Notes: generated from the sequence alone by a model not told the origin. A DNA stretch of 64,000 nt from Lunatibacter salilacus (GCF_009797935.1 NZ_VOLC01000010.1:1-64000); one strand, 5' to 3'. Positions 7,676 to 17,556 are shown, numbered from the stretch's first letter. A program made the numbers and translations.

Positions 7676-8440
7676 TCATCTATCAAGTTCCAATACCCGT
7701 TTATAGACCTGTTCTGTTCTACTTAAGCTGTCACCCTCTACAGGTTCATATTCTAGCAAAAATTCATACGCCGTCCAACGTTCATCAAAATTAGTAATGG
7801 TAAGATCAATATTATACTTGTCAATTTGTTCTAAGTTAAAATCCAAAGTATCCTTAAGAAATATTTCCAAATCACCTTTAAATGGAAAAGGAAACGTTAT
7901 TCTTACATTATAAATACTGTCATTATTAATCATTTCATTTTTAAAAATAGGAATTGCGGAACTAATATTTTTTTGACCTTTCTCATAGTAAGCTACGAAA
8001 ACAGCTTTTCCATTTTCAAACAGAAAATGAGACTTAATATTGGTATTGTTGTCATATTCATACATATCTCCGTTTTTCTCACCACCAACATAGGTATAAT
8101 AGACTTGCAATTCTCCAATATCATTGTAAATCCAATAACCACCGGCTACTGTATCATTTTCCCAGAAATACTTATTCCTTAACATCCCATTAGGATGATA
8201 CTCCAAACTTAACCCATTTTTCATTCCGAATCTATCTTTCGTTGTTATGGTCTCAATAACACCGCTTTCATAACATTTAATATCTACATACATAGAATCA
8301 TTTAGTGAAACCTGAAATACATCTCCCGTTGTATATTTATACTTATAGGGATCTGCTTTATTGCATGATGAAAATAAAGTCATAAATAAAATTACGGAAA
8401 TTAAGCAAAATTTATTGCCTATTTTTAGACCATTTAACAT
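7676..8440 (-). CDS. YwqK-family (MORN-variant) lipoprotein, possible immunity protein
   Basis: I choose the start at 8440, which gives MLNGLKIGNKF followed by a lipoprotein signal (LISVILFMTLFSSC); an in-frame ATG at 8470 only adds ten residues in front. The middle holds repeats of the toxin-antitoxin YwqK type, such as GLSLEYHPNGMLRNKYFW, GGYWIYNDIGELQVYYTY and GDMYEYDN. Each has the G-x-W/Y...NG pattern of MORN-like modules. The gene overlaps the 3' end of the Rhs gene in another frame, exactly where polymorphic toxin systems place an immunity gene. Function as immunity protein is inferred from position and family name. Confidence 0.7.
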   Translation of the reverse strand: MLNGLKIGNKFCLISVILFMTLFSSCNKADPYKYKYTTGDVFQVSLNDSMYVDIKCYESGVIETITTKDRFGMKNGLSLEYHPNGMLRNKYFWENDTVAGGYWIYNDIGELQVYYTYVGGEKNGDMYEYDNNTNIKSHFLFENGKAVFVAYYEKGQKNISSAIPIFKNEMINNDSIYNVRITFPFPFKGDLEIFLKDTLDFNLEQIDKYNIDLTITNFDERWTAYEFLLEYEPVEGDSLSRTEQVYKRVLELDR

Positions 8441-11400
8441 TTGGATCATCTCTAAGTCTAATTGTTTCATTTATGTTTTTTGTACGTAAACTAAATGTAT
8501 CTTTACCGATTATAACATCAACAGAAACCGTACCATCTGAATGATTGTTCCCGCTCCCACTTATATATGTTGAGTCTAAATTTCCTTCCATCAAATCCTT
8601 TCCAAAACCCATAATTATAGTTCCCATCTCAACTCCTTGTAAAAAGCCTTCGGCGCTATTTTTCGCAGGTCCAGTTCGGAGGTTAGGTAAAATAAAATCA
8701 TCCACATTAATCACGGCATCAACTCTACCTTCCCGAACCTTCGAATCATCTCCACTAAAAACATCAGACACATGCACATTGCCTGACCCTCCACTTGAAA
8801 ATTTCTCATCCAATTCTTTAAAAAATCCGGAAACATTTTTCCCCACCTCATCTACTTTTCTATTAAAATCTTTGTAAGCTTTCTCTATGTTAGAAATAAT
8901 ATATGAATATTGACTTTCTAATTGGGTTTTTATAAAATCCAATTCAGGACAAGATTCGCATGGTGCCATCCCATCTGGGTCTATAAACCTCAGTGGATTA
9001 TTAAAGGCATAATTATACGGAGAATGCCTTCTCATCTGGTCCGCCAACGGATCCACCACCCACCACCTGCCTACAGCGGGATCGTACATCCTTGCGCCGT
9101 AGTCGTACCAGGCCAACTGCTTGTCCGCAATATGTTCTTTGCCGTTATACAAGTACCTGTTTTCTTTAAAGCCCTTATACTGATAGCCCAAACCGCTTAA
9201 CTGCACTCCCCAAGGATCATAGTGGCTTTCCTGAACGATAAGTGGTGTCTTACTTTGTACCTCAAAATCGTCAAACCAGACATCTTCGGCCGTCTCATTT
9301 ACCAAAAAAGCCTCCATCTTTCCATCCTTGCTAATATAAATATTTTCGGTCAAATATTCATGCTTTCCCGCCGCTTTGGTGCTTAAGGCTTTTTTGCCTT
9401 GGGCATACAGCTTTCCGGACTTGTCATAAAGCGCATACATCATATAGGCTTCGGGAGAGGGTTTGGCCTGCACTTCTTTGATCAGCAAATCAATTACGCT
9501 TAAAATTGTGACCGCATTGGGAACGGCAGAAAGTTTTGTTGTATTGGACAGTTCTCCCAGTTGAGTCACAAGTTTGGCTTTGGCTCCTGAGGAAACAAAC
9601 ACCAACGGAGAAACTTTTAAGTTGCCCTTATCTCTATATTTGCCATACACGGAAAGGCTCAATTCCTGCCCCTCTTGAACTTCCCGCTCCCAGGCTGGAC
9701 CTAGTATTCGGCCTCTTGACGCATTTAGCCAAGCTATGTTGTTTCCGCCGGGAGTTACGTTGTGCTCCGCCCCACTTTGGCGGCTTTCCCTAACCCGCTC
9801 AAACTCTTTTTCCTCCACCGTGGAACGGTTTAGTTCCATTGTGGCAAGGAGTGTTTCAGTAACTTGCGGCCTTATCACCTGACGGACATTGCCCAAGTGG
9901 TCTTTGATATAGTATTCGTAATGGTATGTGTTATTTTCCAGCACTGCCCTGCCTTCATCATGGACTATATAATCAAGCTTCCCATCTTCAAAAACAAATT
10001 CCCCGATGTAATCGATGATTTTGGATGGACCTGATGTCGGCTTAAATTCCTGACGGAGCTTGGTTCCGTCGGCTGCATAGGTAAAAATCAACCTCTCCCC
10101 AGACTCAAAAGTAATTTCTGTTGGCAGATTCAGGAAGTTATAGGTGATTTCCCGAATTTGTTTATCACCGTTTGATTTCAAATTACCGTTTCCGTCATAG
10201 CTATAAGACGCTACACTTCCTCCCGGTTTGAAATCATGGGCTAGGTAATTCTTATTCGTGTGCGTGTCGGTAACTTTGCTTATCCTATTGCTGTGTGGAA
10301 GATAATTAAAACTGAGGTTATCCACAGTGGTGAAAAGCGTTTCGGTCTGCTGATTGTTCCGAACTAACCGAAGTAGATTTCCATTCGGATCATAGGTTAG
10401 CCCACTTAGGGAGTATCTTCCTTTTTGGGCCGGGGTGCCGGGAACAGCATAGGAGGCCTGGGTAATCCGATCCGCCAAGTCATAGCGGTAATCATAACTA
10501 CGGGAAACCAAATCCCTCCCTTTCCAGTCGACCCGGGAAATATTGCCATTCCAGTTATTTACATCCGCACCTGATTCATAATACAGTTGCATCCCAAAAA
10601 GCCGATTACTTCCCTTCGCCTCATTGATTTGGGTAAGCCATCCACGAATATTGTATCTAAAATCAAGGTTGGCCAGCGAATTATGAACTCTTTTTTGGAT
10701 CAATTCACCTGTTTGGCTATATTGAAAATTCACCAGTTGGATAGTCTGTCCCCATCCAATCCTGTGAGTAGTTTGCCGGATAGCACCGTTGGGAAAGTAA
10801 TCTATTCCTTTTGTCACGTTGAGGTTGGTTGGTCCCAGCAACTGTGGGGTAACTGATATTGGCTTCTTCTCAAAATTATAAGCGGTGGATTGCCTAATCA
10901 GTCCTCCCATATGGTTTTCTGAAATTTGTTGGATCAGTAAGCCATCTTTATCATAAAAAAAAGTGGCTTCTAGAAATTTCCCTGTTTGAAGATTTCTTTT
11001 CAGCCCACCCGTCTGCAACCCCTGAACAGAGTTTGAACTAATCGCATGTATTATGGATAGTCTAGTATAATTTCCCAACGAGTTAAAATCATAATGGTCA
11101 TAAAAATTCAGCAGTAACATTTCTCCTATCTGCATGGGGAAGCCAGAATTGATCCCCGGAATAGTCCTATTGGCTGAAGCATTAGTCAGCGTACCGTTGC
11201 TGATTAACCCTTTGAAATAATCTACTTCAAAATCTACAGGAGTCATAGTACCTAGGCGTTGCTGAATCTGGCTCCTATCCCGTCCATCCACTACTATTCC
11301 CTGCACAATTTCCCTATTATATACGTCGTAGAGCCGGTAGTGCCATTGATTTTTGGAGCGGAGATTGGCATCTTGGGTTCCAACAAGCCTATCTTTTTCG

Positions 11401-12329
11401 TCATAGAGCATATATTCCCAACCCTTACCTGGTATCTTCTTCTCGATTATCCGCTTCCGATTGTCATACCGGTACCTATAATACTGTTCATCAGCAAGCT
11501 GGATTTGTGTGGAGGCAGCCCAATTATTTGTTAGAAATGCCACCGCTTTGGGAGGAATAACTACCCGCAAGTCAACGAAAGCATCATACACATAATAGGT
11601 GCTCAACCACCCAGCATGGTGGCTTGATGGCGAATTCGAAATCTGAACTTTCCGCAAGACCACATTTCCAAGATGGTCGGTATATTCCACTGTTTTGGTT
11701 TTATTCTCGTTGACTGTCTCCTTTACCCATAGGTCGCCCTCCTTGTACGTATCTGATGTGGATGGCAAGCCGTCTGCGTTTACTTCCCACTTCCGTACTG
11801 ACTCATCGGGGCGGTTTGGTCGTTCTATCAAGATGACTTCCCGGCCACTTCCGATACGCCATTGATTTCCCGGAGAGCCCTTTTTGTCTGCTTTTCCCAG
11901 CGAGGAAAACTCATATTGTGTTTCCGAGTAGCCATGTCCATCCCCGGAATATTGAGAACTGAAGTAGGCAGCGTGTTCACTTGGAGCAGTTGACCTAAAA
12001 TTTCCGCTTTGCGCACCGTTATTTCTGGCATACGGGAGGTAATCCCGTGTTTGTCTCCCAGCCGCGTCATATTGAATAGGCTGAATAAGATCCCAACCAG
12101 CAGCCGAACTCTGTTGGTGGATAGTCTGCTTTGGGCGGCCCAGCCCGTCATAATAGGTGACCGACTTAGTAGATTGAGTGCTTGACCCTGTTACTAGGTC
12201 TTGGATATTTTTCAAAGGCTCCTTGGCATGATACCGGTAGACATAATTTTCCTTTTGTTGGGCTATTGCCTGGGGAACGTCCAATTTCCCGCTCAATAGC
12301 AAACTGACAATAATTAGAAATTTTTTCAT
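8412..12329 (-). CDS. Rhs-repeat core protein with DUF6443 and variable C-terminal tip
   Basis: The 1305-residue protein has a Sec signal peptide (FLIIVSLLLSG, cleavage near AIAQ). A DUF6443-type domain follows at about residues 25-150 (YRYHAKEPLKNIQ, VTYYDGLGRPKQ). Then come many YD repeats, including YDEKDRLVGTQD and YSYDGNGNLKSNGDK. The Rhs core signature lies near residue 1100: YLYNGKEHIADKQLAWYDYG, ARMYDPAVGRWWVVDPLAD, and HSPYNYAFNNPLRFIDPDGM. After this boundary about 190 residues form a unique tip with no family I recognise, ending NVKWSKNRQ. By analogy with polymorphic toxins the tip is the effector part, exported outside the cytoplasm. It follows its partner by 11 bp. Confidence 0.9.
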   Translation of the reverse strand: MKKFLIIVSLLLSGKLDVPQAIAQQKENYVYRYHAKEPLKNIQDLVTGSSTQSTKSVTYYDGLGRPKQTIHQQSSAAGWDLIQPIQYDAAGRQTRDYLPYARNNGAQSGNFRSTAPSEHAAYFSSQYSGDGHGYSETQYEFSSLGKADKKGSPGNQWRIGSGREVILIERPNRPDESVRKWEVNADGLPSTSDTYKEGDLWVKETVNENKTKTVEYTDHLGNVVLRKVQISNSPSSHHAGWLSTYYVYDAFVDLRVVIPPKAVAFLTNNWAASTQIQLADEQYYRYRYDNRKRIIEKKIPGKGWEYMLYDEKDRLVGTQDANLRSKNQWHYRLYDVYNREIVQGIVVDGRDRSQIQQRLGTMTPVDFEVDYFKGLISNGTLTNASANRTIPGINSGFPMQIGEMLLLNFYDHYDFNSLGNYTRLSIIHAISSNSVQGLQTGGLKRNLQTGKFLEATFFYDKDGLLIQQISENHMGGLIRQSTAYNFEKKPISVTPQLLGPTNLNVTKGIDYFPNGAIRQTTHRIGWGQTIQLVNFQYSQTGELIQKRVHNSLANLDFRYNIRGWLTQINEAKGSNRLFGMQLYYESGADVNNWNGNISRVDWKGRDLVSRSYDYRYDLADRITQASYAVPGTPAQKGRYSLSGLTYDPNGNLLRLVRNNQQTETLFTTVDNLSFNYLPHSNRISKVTDTHTNKNYLAHDFKPGGSVASYSYDGNGNLKSNGDKQIREITYNFLNLPTEITFESGERLIFTYAADGTKLRQEFKPTSGPSKIIDYIGEFVFEDGKLDYIVHDEGRAVLENNTYHYEYYIKDHLGNVRQVIRPQVTETLLATMELNRSTVEEKEFERVRESRQSGAEHNVTPGGNNIAWLNASRGRILGPAWEREVQEGQELSLSVYGKYRDKGNLKVSPLVFVSSGAKAKLVTQLGELSNTTKLSAVPNAVTILSVIDLLIKEVQAKPSPEAYMMYALYDKSGKLYAQGKKALSTKAAGKHEYLTENIYISKDGKMEAFLVNETAEDVWFDDFEVQSKTPLIVQESHYDPWGVQLSGLGYQYKGFKENRYLYNGKEHIADKQLAWYDYGARMYDPAVGRWWVVDPLADQMRRHSPYNYAFNNPLRFIDPDGMAPCESCPELDFIKTQLESQYSYIISNIEKAYKDFNRKVDEVGKNVSGFFKELDEKFSSGGSGNVHVSDVFSGDDSKVREGRVDAVINVDDFILPNLRTGPAKNSAEGFLQGVEMGTIIMGFGKDLMEGNLDSTYISGSGNNHSDGTVSVDVIIGKDTFSLRTKNINETIRLRDDPNVKWSKNRQ

Positions 12330-12340
12330 GGGTAAAAAAG

Positions 12341-15300
12341 TTATAATCCGTTTTGATAGTGATAAGCAGCGTGTTCCAAAACATTTCTATCCGCATCACG
12401 GACAGCACCGACTCTTCCCCAGGCGTCATATTCAAAGTAGGTGGTTTGGTTTCTCTGATCGGTCATTGACGTAATCCCTACCAACGGCTCATGGGTAAAC
12501 GTGACCATTTGGGCATCCTTCGGATGGAGCCTGAGTTCATCAATCCATATGTCAGGACCAATTATCTGAACCGAATTCCCCGTAATCTCCCTTTCTATAA
12601 GTCTCCACTGGGTGGAGAGAATTTCGCTTTTTCCCATAAAAGTCCAAAGCATCGAGCCGGCTCCCCGTCTTGCCCAAAAGGAAATCTTAAAGGGTCTGCT
12701 GCTGTTGGCGGGTACATTTGTACTAGTTATGCTTCCACGGCTAAGGTTGTAATAAGACGTGCCCGTCTTCGCCAACTGGGAAGATATAGGGGTTCCTGAA
12801 AAAATCCACCCTCCTTTATCTCCAGCTTCGAAGGATGTATAGGCCACCTCTGTGGACTTCGCATTTGTCACTGCGGCTGTCACATGCCGCTGTCCGTATC
12901 CCCACAGAAACGTTTCCAATGGTCCATTTCGGGGTTTCTGCTCAATGATGTTGTGGTTTGAATCGTGCATTAGGATATCCAATTCCTTTTGTGATGCCCC
13001 TCCATTTAAGAGCCGCTCAACAGCCACCACTACGGGCAGTTGGTTCCTAACTAGAAACTGCATACGGTCCTCCTCCACCCTTACTCCATTTATTGTTTTT
13101 CTGACCGTCAGGGGGTCGGCAATCCGGTAGTTTTGCAGAAGTAGATTTATCGCAGTGGATGCTGCACGGGTTGGATACAGTCCCGAAGCGTTAAAAGGGT
13201 AAAAGTACTCGGTTGTTTCGGAATTTCCGTTGACGCTTGTTTGCTCAAGAATTGGCAAAAAATACGAAGGGTGATACTCTTTTTTCTGAACCTCTTGGAT
13301 GGATTTGCCGCTTTCAGGCTCATAGTTTATTTCCGTAACTTCCCGAAGCGGATTCCAGGTTGATGAATTTGTATATTTGAATAGAAAAATCTTTTTACAA
13401 CCTGAAGTTTGGTATTCAGTGCATGCATAAAAAAAATTTGAATGGGTGGTGTTTACTATGCGGTCATAATGGTACCAGATTTCTTTCGATTTTTTTAATC
13501 CTACCAGCGTATGAGCAAAGTAAATTTCATTCTTCGGCAAACCTCTGCTGGTTTCCTCGGATTCAACTACCCCAAAAGGAAATTCATATCTTACACTGTC
13601 GGGAAATTCCAATGCCGAATAAAACGAATAGTCTGTCCGGATTTGGCGGTTGTCAACTTCTTTGATTTCTTTTACATTGGCATATCCGAAGTATCCCCCA
13701 CTACTGCCCAGTGGTATTTGTGAAACCGACCTTAGTTCAAATTTTAAGCAGGGGAAAACATGCCGATTTCCACGCAAATCGATTAAATCTGTCTCCTTGA
13801 TGATCAAATAATCATATTTTGGAAAGGAAGCCAATACACCGGAAGTTTGGGTATTGTCAGGCATTTCATACAAAAACTTTACCCTCTCTTTTTGTGTAAT
13901 AAAATCCTTTACGATTTCTTTTACTCTCAGGCCACCTACATTTATAACTATTTGTCTTGTTTCATCCACCATTGGGGGATTCATGTGTCCCACTACTGCA
14001 GCACTTACACCTTGAATCTGGTTAGTCTGACCATCTATGCTAAACAGATACGTTTCTCCAGCCTTAAGCCCTATCCGCCCCTGACTTTGTCCTGCGCTGA
14101 AAAGAGTGGAGGTTAAACTTACGTAGTGTTTGACTCTAGCTGAATAAAGGGAAACGTCAAGTGTGCCCACACAGTCTCTGGATCCGCCATCACAGTTGAC
14201 GGGGGTGGGAAGGTTTACTGTATAAGTAAACCACTTGATGGAATCAACCAGACTCAATTGAGGCTCCACCTGCAGGGTTGCCCGCCGATTATTCTGGTTC
14301 ACCGTTACCGAATATTTTGGCAGATTCGTATCGATTGCCAACGGCGCAAAAAAATCATTGTAGTCCTTGAGGGTCACCTGGCTGGTGTTGCTTTCCATTT
14401 CATAGGTGATGCTCCCCCCGGTTGGGAATGTTATTTTTTTAAGACAACCATACTTGGCATATGTTGGGCTTACCAGTCTATTAGCATTGGCCTGCCTAAA
14501 GCGCATGTATTGGGGAAGCAAACTTTGATTAAATACCCCGTTATAATATCCCCAATGGTCCTGTGCCTGCGAAAATAGGTGAGGAAGGTTATTGCCTTCG
14601 TACTCGAATGAATGGACCAGATGAGGGATAGAGGTGGTTTCCAGAACTCTCGCGAGTCGTAACCTCTTAGTAGGGGTAGCATTTTGGATTTGCGGAGGAA
14701 GACTCATGGCAAGATTGCTCAGCGTACTGAAAAAATAGTCATGGACCAAATCAAAGGACTTGATTATCCGATTATTAACGTTGCGGACCGTGATACTTCT
14801 CAGTCTACCCGCTGGAGAATCCTCCCGGTCACGCACACTAACAATAGATAATGAACCCTCATCAAAGGTTATTCTAGCCAGTTGCTTCCCCGTTACATTA
14901 TATTCTGCCCAACTGTTTTCAACCCGGTCTTGACGGCAGGCACCTGTACTGGAACCTCCCGCTACAAAATATGAGGCCGTTTGCATCGACCTTCTAAAAT
15001 AGTTATGGGTATAGCTCTGATAGGTGAATTTGATTGATTTACCTCTAAACGTAACAATCTCCGAGAGGTGCCAGGCCGAATCAAGTAAACGGTTAAAATT
15101 CTGGCTTCGACTGCTAACCCAAGGCTCAGACACCGTACGCTCAACCTCCCGGAAATAGTAAGTATTTCCCTTTGGATCCCTTACCCGCCACTCCACAAAG
15201 CGGTTGTTGGATAAAGTAAAACTGATATCCAGGTTACTGGCATTGATAAAGGAAACCTTTCGATCCTTCGTCAATACAAACTTCCCGGAGTAACTACCAA

Positions 15301-15799
15301 AGGAAAAATAAAAAATATCCTGCTCAAAGTCTATCTCGCTTTTATTAAAGCTATTAAAATACGTCAATGTTTGGAACCATGAAAAACTCTCCGGGTCTCG
15401 CTGATGGTTGATATATCCGGAAGTGGCTCCAAAAGCCTCATCCGGGATTCCTTTGACGGTCCTGCTGATGCTGCCCCCGGCATTCAATGCCCAGCCCAAT
15501 CCGGCCCAACCGGCCATTTCCTCCACTTTGATACCCCCGTGGTGGTAAACCAATTCGATGGGCAACTCAAAATCGTCCTGGGATATGGTATAGATAGGAA
15601 TGGAAACGTTGGGCAAGCCGCTGTATTTGGATATGGTGACATCGGCAAACTTGGCCAAGGCACTTACCTCGGGAGACGGTGGGATTACTTGACCCCTGAA
15701 TCTGTTTTCCTGTGCCACTGCAAAAAGATGCGGGAAACTTAAAAATAACATTAGTATGAATACTCTGGCATATGGTATTTTCTTGATCGAAGAAGGCAT
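12341..15799 (-). CDS. Large secreted YD/Rhs-associated partner protein
   Basis: About 1152 residues from the ATG at 15799. This start gives a clean signal peptide (MPSSIKKIPYAR, VFILMLFLSFPHLFAVA); an ATG at 15838 would add 13 residues before it. The N-terminal domain has KYSGLPNVSIPIYTI, ELPIELVYHHGGIKVEE and AGWAGLGWALNAGGSISR. This is the conserved beginning of Bacteroidota proteins paired with DUF6443 Rhs proteins and recalls the SpvB/TcaB-type start of Rhs shells. The C-terminus carries YD-like elements (TTYFEYDAWGRVGAVRD). No toxin tip is present, so I infer it makes the shell or carrier with the downstream Rhs protein. Confidence 0.85.
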   Translation of the reverse strand: MPSSIKKIPYARVFILMLFLSFPHLFAVAQENRFRGQVIPPSPEVSALAKFADVTISKYSGLPNVSIPIYTISQDDFELPIELVYHHGGIKVEEMAGWAGLGWALNAGGSISRTVKGIPDEAFGATSGYINHQRDPESFSWFQTLTYFNSFNKSEIDFEQDIFYFSFGSYSGKFVLTKDRKVSFINASNLDISFTLSNNRFVEWRVRDPKGNTYYFREVERTVSEPWVSSRSQNFNRLLDSAWHLSEIVTFRGKSIKFTYQSYTHNYFRRSMQTASYFVAGGSSTGACRQDRVENSWAEYNVTGKQLARITFDEGSLSIVSVRDREDSPAGRLRSITVRNVNNRIIKSFDLVHDYFFSTLSNLAMSLPPQIQNATPTKRLRLARVLETTSIPHLVHSFEYEGNNLPHLFSQAQDHWGYYNGVFNQSLLPQYMRFRQANANRLVSPTYAKYGCLKKITFPTGGSITYEMESNTSQVTLKDYNDFFAPLAIDTNLPKYSVTVNQNNRRATLQVEPQLSLVDSIKWFTYTVNLPTPVNCDGGSRDCVGTLDVSLYSARVKHYVSLTSTLFSAGQSQGRIGLKAGETYLFSIDGQTNQIQGVSAAVVGHMNPPMVDETRQIVINVGGLRVKEIVKDFITQKERVKFLYEMPDNTQTSGVLASFPKYDYLIIKETDLIDLRGNRHVFPCLKFELRSVSQIPLGSSGGYFGYANVKEIKEVDNRQIRTDYSFYSALEFPDSVRYEFPFGVVESEETSRGLPKNEIYFAHTLVGLKKSKEIWYHYDRIVNTTHSNFFYACTEYQTSGCKKIFLFKYTNSSTWNPLREVTEINYEPESGKSIQEVQKKEYHPSYFLPILEQTSVNGNSETTEYFYPFNASGLYPTRAASTAINLLLQNYRIADPLTVRKTINGVRVEEDRMQFLVRNQLPVVVAVERLLNGGASQKELDILMHDSNHNIIEQKPRNGPLETFLWGYGQRHVTAAVTNAKSTEVAYTSFEAGDKGGWIFSGTPISSQLAKTGTSYYNLSRGSITSTNVPANSSRPFKISFWARRGAGSMLWTFMGKSEILSTQWRLIEREITGNSVQIIGPDIWIDELRLHPKDAQMVTFTHEPLVGITSMTDQRNQTTYFEYDAWGRVGAVRDADRNVLEHAAYHYQNGL

Positions 15800-15899
15800 A
15801 GTGGTGCCAAATGAAAATAATCCGGGAGAATTTCTCATGGTTAAGAAAGAAAAAGAATGAAAACGAATTAATCAATAAACCCCTAAGGGTCAAAGGACT

Positions 15900-16470
15900 G
15901 TATTGTCCTTACCACATTGAATCCAGCAGACCTAAAACCCGACTCAAATAAAAAAACCCAACTTATTTCCCTTTTGGCTTAGGATCCAACATTGGCGTAT
16001 ATAGAAGGTATACTCCTTCTCTCTTATGGAAGGGTAAACCACCTAATCCTGCTTAAATAATAACCGAATATCACATGTAGAACTTAGGTTTGCAATTCGG
16101 AGTAAACTCAAAGCTCCATGATGTAAATTGAATACAGATAAAGAAACTTTGTTAATTTGAATCAAACAGCTAATACAACGTAATTGAAACCTTTTTTAAG
16201 ACAAGACTCAACATTTCCGAATTAAAAAAGGACCGGAGACAAAATAGCAATAAACCCGACCAATAAATATTAAAATACGTTTAACTGGCTCTAAAAGCAC
16301 ATTTCGAATATATAAAATAAATAAAACAATGCAAATAATTTTGGTAAAAAATTACGTTTTATTTTAGACACCTCTTTTTAAATAGCTGTTTTTCATTTAT
16401 TTATGTTTTAAGCATAATCATTTTTAGATAAACATCAAACCTATAGAAAACCTCCAACTCTCACCCCAAA
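15900..16470. other. AT-rich gap upstream of the Rhs pair
   Basis: About 570 bp with no supported gene in either strand. It should hold the promoter of the Rhs pair on the minus strand, but I cannot fix a convincing -33/-7 pair. Confidence 0.4.
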
Positions 16471-16471
16471 C

Positions 16472-16640
16472 CTAAGTCCCCAGCAACTCTACCAACGCCC
16501 GTTTGTAGTTCTGCGTTTTTGCTTTGAAGTAACAGAGGTCCCTGAAAAAGTGGGCCTTATCGTAAAATCCGCCCGTGTACATCAGGTCCTGCCAATTGTC
16601 AAAATCTTTATTTGTCAGGTAGGAAAAATAATTAAGCACT
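16472..16640 (-). pseudogene. Relic of an AraC-family regulator (C-terminal HTH)
   Basis: Read on the minus strand, the frame ending at the TAG of 16472 gives NYFSYLTNKDFDNWQDLMY, then TGGFYDKAHFFRDLCYF and a short tail. This matches the second helix-turn-helix of AraC/XylS regulators, where G(F/Y)YDQAHFIRDF-like sequence is the hallmark. Only about 50 residues remain and a stop precedes them, so this is a 3' remnant. It lies back to back with an alcohol dehydrogenase relic, possibly a lost regulator-target pair. Confidence 0.55.
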
Positions 16641-16791
16641 TAATTCTAGAAACCCATTTAACCAAACCACCGTTACTTGGCTCCAAAAACAGCTACCCAA
16701 CTCTCATCTCTGGAATAATATTTCTACTAGTTGGAATAATCGTCCTAACACCTGACTTCGCTTTTTCGATAAGTTTATTCCAAAAATAACT

Positions 16792-16980
16792 ATGGCTACT
16801 GTAAAAGCTTATGCGGCACAAAACGCAGGCACCTTTTAGCATTGAAAGGCGGGAACCGGGTCCTCATGACGATTCCATTAAAATCCTATTTTGTGGGGTT
16901 TGTCATACAGATATTCATTTTGTCAGGGATGACTTGGGAATGGCTCTTTATACCATGGTACCTGGGCGTGAGTTAGTTTA
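16792..16980 (+). pseudogene. Relic of a zinc-dependent alcohol dehydrogenase (N-terminus)
   Basis: ATG at 16792 begins MATVKAYAAQNAGT, typical of YahK/AdhA-class NADP-dependent alcohol dehydrogenases. The frame then breaks at a short pyrimidine run (about 16830) and resumes one frame over as PFSIERREPGPHDDSIKI, LFCGVCHTDIHFVRDD and ALYTMVPGREL. The catalytic zinc region GVCHTDIH is intact in the relic. The sequence then runs into heptamer repeats at about 16981, so the whole remainder of the enzyme (about 280 residues) is missing. It is non-functional. Confidence 0.75.
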
Positions 16981-17095
16981 TGAGTTGATGGGTTTATGGG
17001 TCTATGGGTCTATGGGTCTATAGGTTTATAGGTTGATGAATTAGTTTATAAGTTGGTAGGTTGATGAATTAGTTGATGGGTTGATGGTTTTTTTC
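16981..17095. repeat. G-rich heptamer repeat tract
   Basis: Repeats of words such as GTTGATG, GGTTTAT and GGGTCTAT are packed without gaps, directly after the truncated dehydrogenase relic. The same word family makes up the large tract at 39284-40080. The tract is on one strand only here, with no C-rich counterpart. Confidence 0.7.
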
Positions 17096-17126
17096 TTGGG
17101 TTAGGATATTGTCTAAGAAAAAAGTA

Positions 17127-17207
17127 GTTGCATCTTAACCGGGAAACTTCTATTATTACATCGGAATGAACGATGTATTCGCATTGACTTTTTAGTAGAT
17201 GTAAAAC
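17127..17207. repeat. GTTGCATC element, copy 1
   Basis: The element starts GTTGCATCTTAACC and ends TTTTTAGTAGATGTAAAAC. A second copy with an 88-bp span lies at 17618-17705. The two ends are imperfect inverted repeats of each other (TTGCATCT against AGATGCAA in copy 2), which suggests a small non-coding mobile element. Confidence 0.55.
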
Positions 17208-17556
17208 CCCTTCTGGGTGTCGTTTGCAACTACACCCAATTATCACAAATCTACTTTAGAAACGAAACTGGATTCCGGCCATTTGTAATGGACTAAACCA
17301 AAATGATTCGTGAGGAATTTCTCGGTCTTTGGGTTTACCTTGCTGAAATCCCCTCCAATTTGTAATTGGAAAACGCCCGGTTGCAATAAATCCACCTCAA
17401 ATGGAAGGTTTAATTTCAGCGTGGTTGCCGTTGGTGTCATGCTCGGATTATATCAAAAGCAGTTTATCGTAGCCATTGCAAATGGCTTTTAGAAGATTTC
17501 GTTTCTTGAGGAATTAAGTGATAGATGGGTGTAGTGGATACTACACCCAGACGAGG
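17208..17556. repeat. 349-bp MITE-like direct repeat, copy 1
   Basis: By eye this block is identical to 18529-18877 (constant offset of 1321). Its ends carry a 9-bp terminal inverted repeat, TCTGGGTGT at 17212-17220 and ACACCCAGA at 17543-17551. The right end holds a perfect hairpin, TGGGTGTAGT with loop GGAT and ACTACACCCA. Inside are paired words such as CCATTTGTAATGG and GCCATTGCAAATGGC. Short ORFs in both strands are not coding-like. No transposase is encoded. Confidence 0.8.

Noticed and set aside
8545-8877. Plus-strand ORFs across the Rhs genes
   Set aside because: Antisense shadows of the long Rhs reading frames.
16550-16789. 79-codon plus-strand ORF
   Set aside because: It is antisense to the AraC relic over half its length and shows no family.
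17243-17440. 65-codon ORF inside the 349-bp repeat (also at 18564-18761) and the opposite 60-codon ORF
   Set aside because: Identical only because the DNA repeat is identical. The block is rich in palindromes and has terminal inverted repeats, and neither ORF looks like a folded protein.
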